From Brachionus rotundiformis (Eukaryota > Rotifera > Eurotatoria > Ploima > Brachionidae): DNA of 64,000 bases. Where the stretch lies: the NCBI GenBank assembly GCA_016802295.1, contig JAESIW010000138.1:3702592-3766591 (forward strand). Direction: 5' to 3'. The notes under the pieces were generated by a model. It made no database searches, had not been told where the DNA came from, and worked only from the letters and a program-made list of their open reading frames with translations. The position numbers were made by a program, and so were the translations under genes. Numbering within the stretch: the first letter of the stretch is position 1; each line of letters starts with the position of its first letter. Positions 23,907 to 36,073 of this stretch are shown here, in pieces.

Positions 23907-26900
23907 ATGAAACCCTCTAGTTTACAATTGGGAATCTTTTTCCTTTTGAAATTACTTTGCTTGTCACTCTTGCCACAAATGACCGGTTTGTTTCCATAAT
24001 TTCCATTCAACCATTAGCCCTAATTATTTTGTCTATTAGAGAGTGTTGCTGTCATGTCTGTTGATTTAGGATCTGAATTCATGAAGATAGCTATTGTAAA
24101 ACCTGGTGTTCCAATGGAAATTGTTTTAAATAAGTAAACTATTTAGCCTAATTAAACCATTGATAAGTGATTAATTTAAAAATTAAAAAAAAAGAGAAAG
24201 TAGACGTAAAACACCTTTGGCTGTTTCAATAAGAGGTGAAGAAAGACAGTTTGGTGAAATGGCACTTGCTCAGTCGATCAAAGCACCAAAGTTTGCTTAT
24301 GTTTATTTGACTCAAATTTTGGGAAAGTCACTGAACAGTCCTCATGTAAAGTCTTATTTATCCAGATATCCTTTTTATGATATCAGAGAAGATCCAGTAT
24401 CCAAGACTATTTACTTCCAGCATGACGAGTATGAATGATTTAATAAATCTAAAAATTTAATTTAATTAATTTAAAAATTAATAAACAAAAAGAAATCAAA
24501 AATTCACACCAGAAGAACTACTAGCAATGATTTTTGAATATGCCCGAGAATTGGCGGCTGATTTCGGAGGTTTTTAAACAGAAAAATTAATTAATTAAAA
24601 TTTTATTTATTAATTTAAATCTATTTTAAAAAGAACAAGGCATAGATGGTACAGTTATCACAGTTCCTGCTTATTTTAGCCAAGCAGAACGTAAAGCTGT
24701 GCTAAGAGCTGCCGAAATAGCAAATCTAAAAGTTCTTCAATTGATTAACTCAAATATAGCTGGTAAAGTTAAATAAATTAAAAAAATTAAATAAATTAAA
24801 AAAATAATAATTCATATTAATTAGCTGGCTTAAATTATGGTGTTTTTAGACGAAAAGATTTTAATTCCACGGGCACAAATTTGATGTTTTTTGATATGGG
24901 CGGCTCTGGAACTGTTGCTACAGTAGCTACATTTCTGATGGTCAAGCATAAAGATGACTATGAAGCAAATCCTCAATTAACTGTTCGAGGCGTTGGGTAA
25001 TTTCTATTTTAAAAGGTTCGAAGAAATAAATTATCTTTTTTTTATTCTTGTAGATTCGATAGAGGTCTCGGTGGTCAAGAATTCACGCTAAGATTAGCTA
25101 AATACTTGGCCAAAGTTTTTAATGAAAAAAATAAAAAAGATGCATTTAAAAATGCCAAAGCTTCCATGAAAATTTACAAGGAAGCTGAAAGAGTAAAGAA
25201 CATTTTGAGTGCCAACACTGAAACAATGGCACAAATTGAGAATGTAATGGACGATATTGATCTTAAAGTCAAAGTTACTAGGGAAGAATTTGAAAATCTT
25301 TGCACTGATCTGTTCGAACGAATTAAAAAAACTGTTGATGATGCAATTAAGACTTCTGAACTTACTCCAGAAGAAATTGAGTCTGTTATCTTAGTTGGTG
25401 GCAGTACTCGTATTCCCAAAGTCCAAGATGAATTAAAAAAAGCGTCTAAAAAGTAAAGTTCCCAGATGGTTTAAATTTTTCAAATTTAAATTTAAAATTT
25501 AGAAACGATTTGGGAAAATATTTAAATACTGATGAAGCACCTGCACTTGGAGCTGTCTATCAAGCAGCGTACCAAAGCAAGGGATACAAAGTTAAAAAAT
25601 TCTATATCAAAGATGCCAATCTTTATCCTATTTGTGTATTTAAAAAACAAAAATAAAAAAGAAACAAGTTTTTTAATTTAACTTTTTAGGTTGATTTTGA
25701 AAAATATAGTGCTCCAGGTGAGACAAGAGATTCCGATTCAAGCAGCTCAGTTCGAAGAGTTTTGTTTGATAGATTCAATCCCTATCCACAGAAAAAGGTT
25801 ATGACTTTTAGCAAGCACGTGGAAGATTTTGGTTTCAGCATCAACTATGGTGAATTGTCTTTTCTTAGTCAAGATTTTGTCGAGTAATTTTATCATTAAA
25901 TTGTTTAAATTTAATTTAATTTGGTAAAAAGTGGAATTGGATCGCTCAATGTGAGCCAGGTTCAAGTTCAAGGAGTCAAAGAGCTGTACGAAAATCACCC
26001 AAATGAAGAAACTAAGGGAATAAAAGTTCACTTTAGACTCGATGATAGCGGAGTTCTTAAATTGGACAAAGTATTCAAGATTAAATTTTAAAAAGCTTAA
26101 TTAAATATTTTATAAGATTGATATCACATTTGAAAAAACTGGCAGTGAATCTACTGAAGAATCAACTCTATCAAGTATTAAAGTCTTTTTCATTATACAT
26201 AATTTATCTATTTATTTAAATGAAGAAATCGGTAACAAAATATCAAGTTTTTTCGGTGGTAAAAATGACGAACATGCTGATGAAGAAAACAAAGATGAAA
26301 ACAAAGAAGTAACCTTTGGAAACCATTAATTTTAGATGAAAAATTGTTTTTTAATAGAGTACCAATTCTGAAACCACTCAGGAACCAGAAAAAAGTGAAT
26401 CAAACAAAACTGATCAAACAGATCAAACTTCAACCCCTCCACCTGAAACAAAATCCTTAAATGAAACACTGGCCAATTCTACTGAATCTACTTCAACTGG
26501 TCAAAAAAACGAAACTCAAATTAAAAATCAAATTTTAAGAGAAAATGTACAATTCAAATTAGTCGATTTAGACTTGCTAGCCATTGATGATAGTACAATC
26601 AATGAGGCCAAAGCGAAATTGAAGACTATCAGAGATAAAGAAAAAGCTAGGATAAGACGCGCTGCTGCAATCAATGCTTTAGAGGCGTTTGTATTTGAGC
26701 TAAAAGACAGCTTGACACAGGACGAATTTATTAAGTGCTCAACTGATGAGGAAAGAGAAAAAATAGCTGCCAAAGTTGAAGAAGTTGACAATTGGTTATA
26801 TGAAGCCGATAACAGTGTTGACATTAAGGTTTTATATGAATTATTTTGGCAAAAAAAATTGTTTAAATTTTATTTTAAATTTATTTAGGAATTCCAAGAC

Positions 26901-27561
26901 AAACTGGCCGAATTAAAAGCCAGCTCCAGAGATGTTAAATTCAGAATTTCGGAAAAGAAATTGAGACCTAAAAGATTGGATGATTTGAAAGACGTTTTGA
27001 ACAAAAGTAGTGGATTTTTGTCCCATACTAAGAATTTGACAGGTGAAAATTTGCCATTAACTGAAACTGAATGGACTTCTCTGGACAAATTAATAAATAC
27101 CACCAAAGTATGTTAATAGTTTAATTCTGAGAATAGAGATAATTTGGTTTAATTTTAAAGGAATGGAGAGTAAAAATGCTAAATGAACAAGCCAAGGTGT
27201 CTGATAACGAGGATCCCAAGCTTTTGTCAAAAGACATATCTGACAAAATAGATGAGCTAAAAAGAGAAATTGGATATCTTTCATCCAAAATAAAATATTT
27301 TAGACCAAAAAAGAAACCAACTGAAAGTAATAATAAAACTAATAGCACGTCAAGTAGCGAAAGTGGAACTGGTGATTATGAAAAACAGGAATCTTCTACC
27401 CCTGAGAACGAAAGCGAAGATTCGAAGAACGAAGAAAAAAATCAAGATTCCAAAGACGAAACTCAATCTCAACCTAAAGGTACAATCTGGTTAAAATTTT
27501 ATCTTAATTAAATTAATTTTTTAATTTAGATGATGAATCTACTGATAATCCTGAATTGTAA
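23907..27561 (+). CDS. HYOU1: Hypoxia up-regulated protein 1 (GRP170, ER HSP70-like chaperone)
   Basis: Large HSP110/GRP170-class ATPase of the ER lumen; holds unfolded clients and acts as nucleotide-exchange factor for BiP. Sixteen exons: 23907-23985, 24040-24133, 24195-24428, 24493-24569, 24634-24762, 24825-24996, 25054-25452, 25503-25635, 25690-25883, 25932-26070, 26117-26174, 26226-26308, 26358-26828, 26889-27107, 27161-27479, 27530-27561. These give 943 aa (human 999). Hydrophobic signal peptide at 1-25, then VMSVDLGSEFMKIAIVKPGVPMEIVLN. The HSP70 ATPase domain carries DMGGSGT, GVGFDRGLGGQE and the ILVGGSTRIPKVQ motif. A beta-sandwich, an acidic Ser/Thr/Glu loop rich in NxT/S, and alpha-helical lid follow. 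The C-terminus is NPEL instead of the usual KDEL-like signal. The 51-61-bp introns keep phase throughout. Identification is firm from colinear family similarity along the whole length. Confidence 0.96.
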
Positions 27562-28403
27562 ACCTATTATTTGAATTTAAGTCGACTCAATCTTTGTTAA
27601 GAATAGCGTGTCTTATTAAATTTTTCATCGTTATTTTAATTTAAACTTGTAATTCTCGTTATTTGTTAATTAAAGATCATACTATACTTTTTTGCAAATA
27701 TATCATGATCATTAAATAAAACAATTTTGTTCTAATCAATTTTTTTTGTTTATTTGATCAATTGATATGTGTTTTATCTTAATCAAATAAAATAATTTTA
27801 AATATTTTGTTTTCAATTTTTTTCTATAAATAACAAAAATTAAGTTGATTTAAAAATTTTATAACATTTTGTCAGTAGATTTCAAAAAGCTTTTATTTTT
27901 TGCTTCATTAGTCATATTCTAATAAATGTTCTATTGTGTGATTATTTTTTGAACAAAAGAAATAGTGTTATTTAAAGATATGGAAATTTATTGTTTAAAG
28001 AGGAATTTAATTTAATAAAAAATTGGGTTCGTTTTTATTAATTCATTGTAGGTGAAAAATTTAAAAATTCAAATAAATAATCCAAAATAAATGTTTTTTT
28101 AGTGACATAAAAATCACTGTAATAAAAAAATTTCAGTTGATTAAAATTTAAATTTATTTTCAAAAGAAATTTCTTTATATTTCATCACTAACAAAGTTGT
28201 AGCTTCTTTTTGAGATAAGATTTTTTGGCATTGTTTCCAATGATTCTGTTATACATTTTTCTGTTTTAGGATATCTAATTTCAACAATTAAAAAAATATA
28301 TATCAAAAAAAAAATTAATCGTCTGGTTAATCAACAACTTTGTTTATCTTTTAAAATAATTTTCCTGCGTTCAGAACATTTTTGTATCTTTCTTTTAAAT
28401 TAA
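27562..28403. other. Convergent 3' spacer with one coding-like minus-strand exon
   Basis: HYOU1 3' flank with AATAAA-type motifs, then the end of the minus-strand AT-hook gene. At 28175-28274 (minus) a segment with an acceptor-like AATTAG reads YPKTEKCITESLETM and on to VSDEI-stop and looks coding. I could not join it in frame to the last modelled exon, so it may belong to an alternative transcript or mark an error in that model. Confidence 0.4.
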
Positions 28404-29899
28404 TTATTTTAGCAATATGATGTTGGGTTGTTTAAGTAAAGCCTTCGATGAAGATAAATGAAGAAATTCAAGTTCTGGCTTAAAATAATAAATTAAACTT
28501 TAATTTATTAAATTCATTAAATTAATTTGTAAAGATATTGGTCTAAGAGGTCATCACCAGTCTCTTTATTTGGGCTTTGGACATTTCATTAGCAGTACTA
28601 TTAGTTTTACTGAAAATTAACAAAAAATCTAATTTTAGAGTTTATTTTTTTATTTACAAATAATATGAAAAAAAAAATCAATATTTAGACATTAATAATT
28701 GAAAAAATTTATCTACTAAAGGGTTATATTTCGCTTTGGAACTAATCACTTTTTTTAAATCAACCGCTTTCTAAAAAAATAAAAACTCATCTCTAAATTG
28801 TCGATATGTTTGAAGAAGATGATGATACAGGATCCAAAGAATCAGATATATCTTGTTTTCTTATTAAATTTAAACTTTTTCGAGTCATTGATTTTGGTTG
28901 ACTGATTATTGGCAATGATTTGTTCAAATCATTACTGATATTTTTCGATTTAATTAATGATTTTGTGTCAGACCCTAGAGATTTTTTAATACTTATTGTC
29001 GATGCGGGTTCATCTGCTTTTTCGATCACCACTTTTGGTCGACTTGCCGGACGACCTCTTCGCTGTTTTTTCTGAATATTAAAAGAATTCTGCAGTAAAG
29101 TTATTTTATCATCAGCTTCCATTTTTTCCTGTTTTGTCTCTAGTTCATTTTTTTTGATAGAATCAGTTTTTTCTATAAAATTCTCTTCAATTATATCATC
29201 ATCCTCAATGACAGCCATTTCCTTATCAATATCATCACTTCTAGTGATGAACTGTTTATCATCTTCGTTTTCATTTTCCTCAATACCAATAATATCATCA
29301 TCTTCATCAATAACAATTATATCTTCTGAGTCGAATTTCACAGGCACATTGAATTTTGGCTCGTTTGGATTCTTTCTGGATGAAGTTATTAGCCTTGGTT
29401 GATTATTTTGTACACTTTTATCAACTTTAGTGTTATTTTTTGGTTCGCTTTTTTCTTCTTTTTGATCGATAGTTTCTTTTTGTGAAACTTTTGGTGGTTT
29501 AGGGGTTTCATCAAGATCTTCGACAACAATAGGAATCTTTCTGACAATGTAAGAAGATTCTGGGACTTTATAAACAATGGTACGTATGACATTTGGTTTG
29601 ATTCCTTTATTTTTTGAAACAAAATTCCAAAATTTTATTTCCTCTATATCGTAATCCTTGTCCTCGTAAACCTGCATTTTCAAGTCTTCATTTTCGTTGA
29701 CTATTTCGCTTTGTTCCGACTCATTTGGTAATTTTTCCTTTACCAAATCTTGTTTAATAAATGGAAAATTGGGCTTTTCATTTTCGAACTCGATCTTAAA
29801 TTCTCTGGCTCTTTTAAGGGCTTCGAGTTGCTTGGCTATCGGATGCAAATTTTTAAAAAAATTTTCCTCTGATTCTGAATTTTGGCATTCAGATACCAT
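28404..29899 (-). CDS. Acidic AT-hook nuclear protein, unrecognised
   Basis: First exon 28829-29899 (357 codons) is certain as an open frame. I add three short 3' exons, 28691-28770, 28558-28609 and 28404-28478, joined in phase by GT/AG sites, for 425 aa. Mostly disordered and charged. Residues about 90-135 (IEEIKFWNFVSKNKGI, then TIVYKVPESSYIV) could be a small folded part. DIIVIDEDDDIIGI is a good SUMO-interaction motif followed by acid. QRRGRPASRPK near residue 285 is an AT-hook (GRP core) for minor-groove AT-rich DNA. The extra C-terminal exons add a helical segment (VDKFFQLLMS). Nuclear, chromatin-linked role is inferred from these motifs; no family match. The splice from GTATCATC (intron 58 bp) replaces a Ser-rich read-through tail of 11 codons. 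Divergent from the OSBP-related gene. Confidence 0.55.
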
Positions 29900-30833
29900 T
29901 TTTTATATTAAAATTTTTTTTTCAATTTTAAATAAAAATAATTTACATAAAATTTTAAATTAACAATTGCATAATAAACATTGAAACCGAATAGATTTCT
30001 ATAATTTCAATTAAAAATTACATCTACAACACAATTTATCTGTAAGTTTTAATGAACATCTACATTCTTAATTTGAATTGAAATTGAATATCTCTTATTG
30101 TCAAGTAATTTGATGATTTTATAAACCATTGACATTAGAGAAGTTAATATACTAAGAGAAAAATAAATTATTATCGTATTAAATGAAAATGAATTTGATT
30201 TTGACAATAGTTTTAAGTAAGTTTTGAAAAATTTTATTTAAAAAATTCTAACTGAAGATATGATTGTGTTTTTATATTTTATTTTAAAAAGTTACTTAAA
30301 AAATAAAATTGTTCCATTGTTGACTCAATTTAAAAGTAACAATCTTTTTCCTGGCAACGAATATTATTGCAATTGACAAATTATAACCTTAATACCTTAA
30401 TGGTCTTTTAAAGATTATCTTAAATTAGATATTATTTTTTTGTAATGTATAAAGTAATAATTACTAATTTTGAGTATTCTGTATACTATTAAACACTTTA
30501 CTGAAGTTTTTTTTTTCCAATTTTTCCCGTACCATCTATCCTATGTTATAGTGACCTTAATTTATCGACCATTTTCTTAAATCCGAATAATTGACTACTG
30601 TATCAATGTAAACAGTAATTAATTAAACAAATTTAACTAGTAAATATTTTAAAATCTAAACTTTTGTGTATCTATTTTAGCTTCAAATTAAATACTTTTC
30701 CAACAAAAATTTTCAAACTGAATTATTTGTTAAGACATTATAAAAAATTATGCATATTTATAATTTTTTTTAGAAAAATTTAAATTATTCATTAAATTTA
30801 GTTTGATTGATTAAAATCATAGTTGGCTCAAGA
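29900..30833. promoter_or_regulatory. Divergent intergenic region, probable bidirectional promoter
   Basis: 934 bp between two genes reading away from each other. AT-rich; no clear TATA or initiator can be singled out. A tiny plus-strand frame at 30184-30217 ends at a GTAAG donor but no following exon was found. Confidence 0.4.
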
Positions 30834-33800
30834 ATGCCACATAATGTTCAAGGCCCCTTGAATAAATGGACCAATGTCATTCAGGTAATAAAATATTCAA
30901 TTTTAATATTCAGATAATTATCAATTAAATATCATTAAGGGATGGCAGTTTAGATGGTTTATCTTGGACTCGAATAGTGCTATACTATCCTATTATACGT
31001 CTAAGGAAAACATGTCCAAAGGTGAGAGACGAGGCTGTATAAGACTCAGGGATGCTTTTATTGGATATGACAATGAAGATGATATCACATTTTCGATTAA
31101 AACAGAAGATGAAAAAACATTCCATCTCCAAGCAAAAAACTTAGAAGAGCGCAAAAAATGGGTTAGTGCCATTGAAAAATCAATTCGGTACCACAAAAAT
31201 TATGACTCAGATTTAAATTGTTTTGGCAATAATAGCGAATCTGAATTGAACAACGATTTTCCAATCATGTTAAATATTTCCAAGCCAAGGGACTTAGATC
31301 AGAAATTCTCTTTTGAGGAAAAAAATGAACAATTATTGAATGAGTCACATAAATATATTGAAATAATGAGCAAATACTTTAAGGTTTTGTTAAATGTGAA
31401 GAAATAATTAGGTAATCTCTAAGGTTAATTTTTTACAGATTGTGTATGATAGATTTTCTGATGAAAATTCTCAGAATTCCAACCAACATGAGGATCAAAT
31501 ATCGAAAATTGGTGATAAAAAAAACAATTTAAATATTGATAATTTTTTAAAGTCTAGCCAAGTATAGAGCGGAAAATTTTAATTTTAATTTTGCTTATTT
31601 TAATTTGTAATAGATACTTATTCAAACACTAAAACATTCAACCGATTGGCTACAGATGATCAAGTCGAACATGGCAGAGCCTAATCGAGCAATTGGAGAA
31701 GAATATGAGGATTTTTTCCAAATAATTCAAGATTTAAAAGATAAAATACAGCAATTACATCAAGATAATTACAAAAGTATTCTAAAAATATTCTGATTTT
31801 GACAAAAAAATCCAATTAATTTAAATTTAAATAATACATTTTTTAATTATAAAATTAAAATACAGAAAAATTAAGGATTTGCTTTGTATGCATAATTAAT
31901 CATACGATTTATTTAATTTTTTTTAAGATGCACAATTTGAATTGAAAATAGACAAAACTGATCTAATTGAAGAATCAAAAATAGAGGTAAAGTTAAACAA
32001 AAAATAAATAATATTCCATAATAACATTCCATAATCTGATATTATTAGAATTCAAAATTTAAATCTAAAGCAAAATCCTATTTTAAGATTTTCATTTTAT
32101 TCCCCTTTGATTAAATGCTCATGATTCACTTGTTTCTTAACAAAGATGTAATTAAAATTGACTGAAACAAAAAATTGTTACCCTAGAGATAATAAAGATT
32201 ACTTCTGAAATTATTTTTTTTTTTAAATTCTGTAACCTTAAAAAACAATCAATTTTTAGTCGATTTAAAATGTTCACTTGGTCACATATTCATTAATTTA
32301 GGTGATATTTGTTTTAGGTATAGAAAACCATTTGATCCATTTAGCTATGCCATGGTTATTTTGATTAAATTAAATATTTAAATTACATATTTTTAAGATA
32401 TCAAGTATGGATGATATGTCGTCGTATCTTAGCAGTGAAGATGACGATTCATCATTAAATAGTACCAAAATTGTGGAACAGCAAAACAAAGAAGATAACG
32501 AGAGTGATGATTTTTATGATGCAATTGATAACAGTTCCGGGTATGTTGCTAAATATAAGCTTAGTAGCTTAAATAGGTCTATAAAAATCTCAATTTAAGC
32601 TCGAGTGTAGTTAATGAATTAATTAGAAAAGATCCTACCGAAAAATTACAAGAAATGGAATCGAAAGAAGCAAAACATTTAGGCAAAGACCAACCAGACA
32701 ATGATAAAAATGTAACTAAAACTGATTCGAATGTAATTACGTCTTCATCTAATCAAATAAAATGGGAAGATTTTGAATTTTTAGATGAAGAACCAATAGC
32801 TGAAGATGGTAAAAATTCATGAATGTAAAAAATTTGTCATTTGATATAATTTATTTAGTTGATTTAAATAATCATCAAAGTGTAATTAGTCATTTATTAA
32901 CACAGGTCCGTATCGGAATGGATCTTACCAAAATAACATTACCAACATTTATTTTAGAAACAAGATCTTTACTTGAAATGTACGCTGATTTTTTTGCTCA
33001 TACTGATCTATTCCTGAAGTAAAACCTGTACATAAAAAATTTGAAAATTTTGAATATATTATCTTTTTAGAATTGCTGATATAAAAAATCCTCATGAACG
33101 AATGATCCAAGTAGTTAAATGGTACTTGTCAACATTTCATGCGGGACGCAAAAGTCCTGTACCAAAGAAACCATACAATCCGATTTTAGGGGAAGTCTTT
33201 CAATGCTGGTATGACATTCCAGAATATTCTTCTAGTGAAAATTCAAGTGTATCTGATGGTCCAATTCCTTGGGCAACCAAAGATCAGCTCACATTTGTAG
33301 CTGAACAAGTGTCTCATCATCCTCCAAGTAAGAACTATCTCTCAAATTTAAACTTAACCAATTATCTATTACCTTAAATACAGTTTCGGCATTCTATGCA
33401 GAACATGTTAATAAACGGATCCAGCTTGATGGCTACACTTGGACGAAATCAAAATTTCTGGGCCTCTCCATTGGAGTACACATGGTTGGCAAAGCTGTGT
33501 TAAGTCTTTTAGATTTTAACGAAGAATATGTTTTCACATTTCCAAGTGCTTTTGGACGTTCTATTTTAACTGTTCCTTGGTTCGAACTTGGTGGTCAGGT
33601 AACAATTAATTGCTCAAAATCAGGATTCTCATCAAATATTGACTTCATTACCAAAGTAATTTATTTTTATTTTGATAGAGAATTAAAAAAAATTAAAATG
33701 CATCAAGCCTTTTTATGGTGGAAAAAAGCACCAGATTCAAGGTTCTGTTCTGGGACCGGATAAAAAAGTGCTACATACGATCGAAGGAGAATGGAACGGT

Positions 33801-34232
33801 ACAATGTTTATAAAAACAGGGAAAAAGGTAAATTTTAAATCAATTTAGTCATTCTTTTAATATTATTTTTTAATATAGCAAGAGATATTTTTGAGCACTT
33901 ATAACGCTGTAAGTTATAAGAAAAAAACGAGGTCTCTGGTAGAGCAGTTGGATAATGAATCAAGAAAGTAAATAATAACAGAATGTTTATTAGGAGCAAA
34001 CATTTAAATCATTTTTAATAAAAGATTATGGAAAGAAGTTAGTTACTATTTGCACACAAGACAGATTGAGTTGGCAACTGAAGCAAAACAACGAATTGAA
34101 CAAAAGCAAAGAGATGAGGGAAAAATCAGGAAAGAGCGCAATCTAAAATGGAAGCCTAAATACTTTAATGAACAAGGCGATAATTGGATATATGTAAATC
34201 CTCTCATCAAAAGGTTACATAATGAATTATGA
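30834..34232 (+). CDS. OSBPL9: Oxysterol-binding-protein-related protein, OSBPL9/10/11 type
   Basis: Lipid-transfer protein that exchanges sterol or phosphatidylserine against PI4P at membrane contacts. Thirteen exons: 30834-30884, 30940-31383, 31439-31561, 31614-31776, 31928-31986, 32398-32540, 32600-32808, 32859-33018, 33071-33327, 33384-33655, 33708-33827, 33879-33967, 34025-34232, for 765 aa (relatives about 735-765). An N-terminal PH domain opens PLNKWTNVIQGWQFRWFILD. A low-complexity linker carries DDFYDAIDN, close to the FFAT motif that binds VAP on the ER. The ORD lipid-binding domain has MDLTKITLPTFILETRS..EMYADFFAH, KPYNPILGE and the family signature EQVSHHPP. FGRSILTVPWFELGG and the basic C-terminal helix (ATEAKQRIEQKQRDEG) follow. 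One intron (31987-32397) is 411 bp; the rest are short. Which of OSBPL9, 10 or 11 it descends from cannot be told here. Confidence 0.95.
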
Positions 34233-36073
34233 TCGTTCTAGTGAAATTTTAAACCAGTGTGTTTTAGTTAAATAAAATAGTCACTTAAATGACCTTAAAT
34301 TTTAAATTATTATTAAATATGAATTTGTTTTAATCGTTGTCATCGTGAGGCTTTAACATGTAGACTAAAATAATTTTTACTTAAATTTTATTTGACAATA
34401 TTAGTATACATATATTTATAAATTTTTTTTTCGAAATAAATTTCAGTCAAGATTCATAAAATGCAAATTATTTTTCTAAAATATTTAATAAGCTTTAAAT
34501 ATTTATTCCAATAAAATAAATTTTATGAACATGTAAAAATTTTTTATTAAATCAAACCATCTACAACCTGGTTGTAAATATGGGTTTTTTTAATTAAGTC
34601 GACTTGAAATGATAGCTAGTTTTTTATACTTAAATGTTGATATCATAATGTTCTATGGACGATAAGGATTGCACAATTGCACTACCCCAGAAATTTATAA
34701 TTAATTTCAAAATTTAGTCATTTATCGGAACAATTTCTTAGAGATAGTTTTAATTTTTTAGGTTTAGTCTGGTTATGGTTAATTTTTCCAAAAAAATGAA
34801 TGGAAATTTTTATAATTGCTTCTCGTTTTAGGCTTTTTTTAAGAGAATCAATTAGAGTCATAACTACCAGAATATAAACGATATAAAACATATATTTAGA
34901 AGTCATAAAACTAATTTTGGTTATTATCAGAATAATTTTTCCAAATTGACTTGTTTGAAGTGAAGCACTTTGGTTAGTTTTTAATTTACTGTTAAGCATA
35001 AAAAAATTTTTTTATCTAAGAAAATTATTATAATTAAATAATATGGATAAGAAAATATTATTTTAAATTTTTCAATAGCTAAAGCTACAGTTTGAATTAA
35101 AATAATAAAGAGAAATATTACTAAAACAACTAATAAATGTTTTAAAAAAAAAAACAAAATATTAAAGAAAAGTAGTATATTTTAATAGAAAAATTGATAT
35201 TTTTAGTGTTTAGAAGCTCATAAAAAAATATAAATACATACATAGTGTCAAATTTTAGCTTTGAATTTCACCAAGTGGTAAATTAGAGCTTAGATTTTAA
35301 TTTTTGGAGAATAGTTTCGAAGAAAAAAGTCTAAATTACATTTTAGTTGAATACTCGAAAGAAAAGTCTGAGTAGTAAATAACATTTTTAATTTTAACCT
35401 AAAAGCTATTTAAAAAAAATTATCAAAATTCAAGAAAGCCAAATATTGATTCTAAGGCTTCCACTTGAAAGAATATTTAATTCTATTCATTTTCAGCTAC
35501 TAAATAAAACTCTTTTAAACTTAAAATTAATTCTCAACCTATAGGTTAGAATTTTTTCAAGGGTTTTTAGATTCCATTTGATCTGTCCATAAATTTGACC
35601 ATCATTTTAGTTGGTTAATATTCTGTTTTTGATCACTTAGGGAAAAAATTATCAATCACATGATTTAATCACCTAAGTTAATTTATGAGTATCATAAACA
35701 TTCAACAAACCCTAGGTTTAAATTATTAAAATTAAAAATTCCAAATTACATTTATCAAGGAACAATCTAGTTTATCTAATAGTTTAGAGCTTTATTTTTT
35801 TTTAAATTAAAAATCAATGGCCTAAATTAAAGAATAAAAATATGTAAGTCAAATATTAAATAAAATAAACTTCTGCCTAGAACGGCATCCTGAGCGCAAA
35901 GCAGAAATTAAAATTTTCTAGTGCCATACAAAAACATTATTATGTAATTTTTTATTTTATTTAATGAACAACGAAATTAGAAGGAAAACTTATTATTATT
36001 TTAAACAAATTTTTAAATGCTTTTTAGATTTTTAAATAAATAAACTAACATACTCGATTTGGATACAATTAAA
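34233..36073. other. AT-rich spacer
   Basis: 1.8 kb with no gene recognised. A minus-strand frame at 34718-34999 encodes a hydrophobic stretch but has no supporting splice sites or family likeness. Confidence 0.5.

Noticed and set aside
34718..34999. Minus-strand 93-codon frame with a hydrophobic segment
   Set aside because: No signal or topology pattern, no splice sites, A/T-driven composition.
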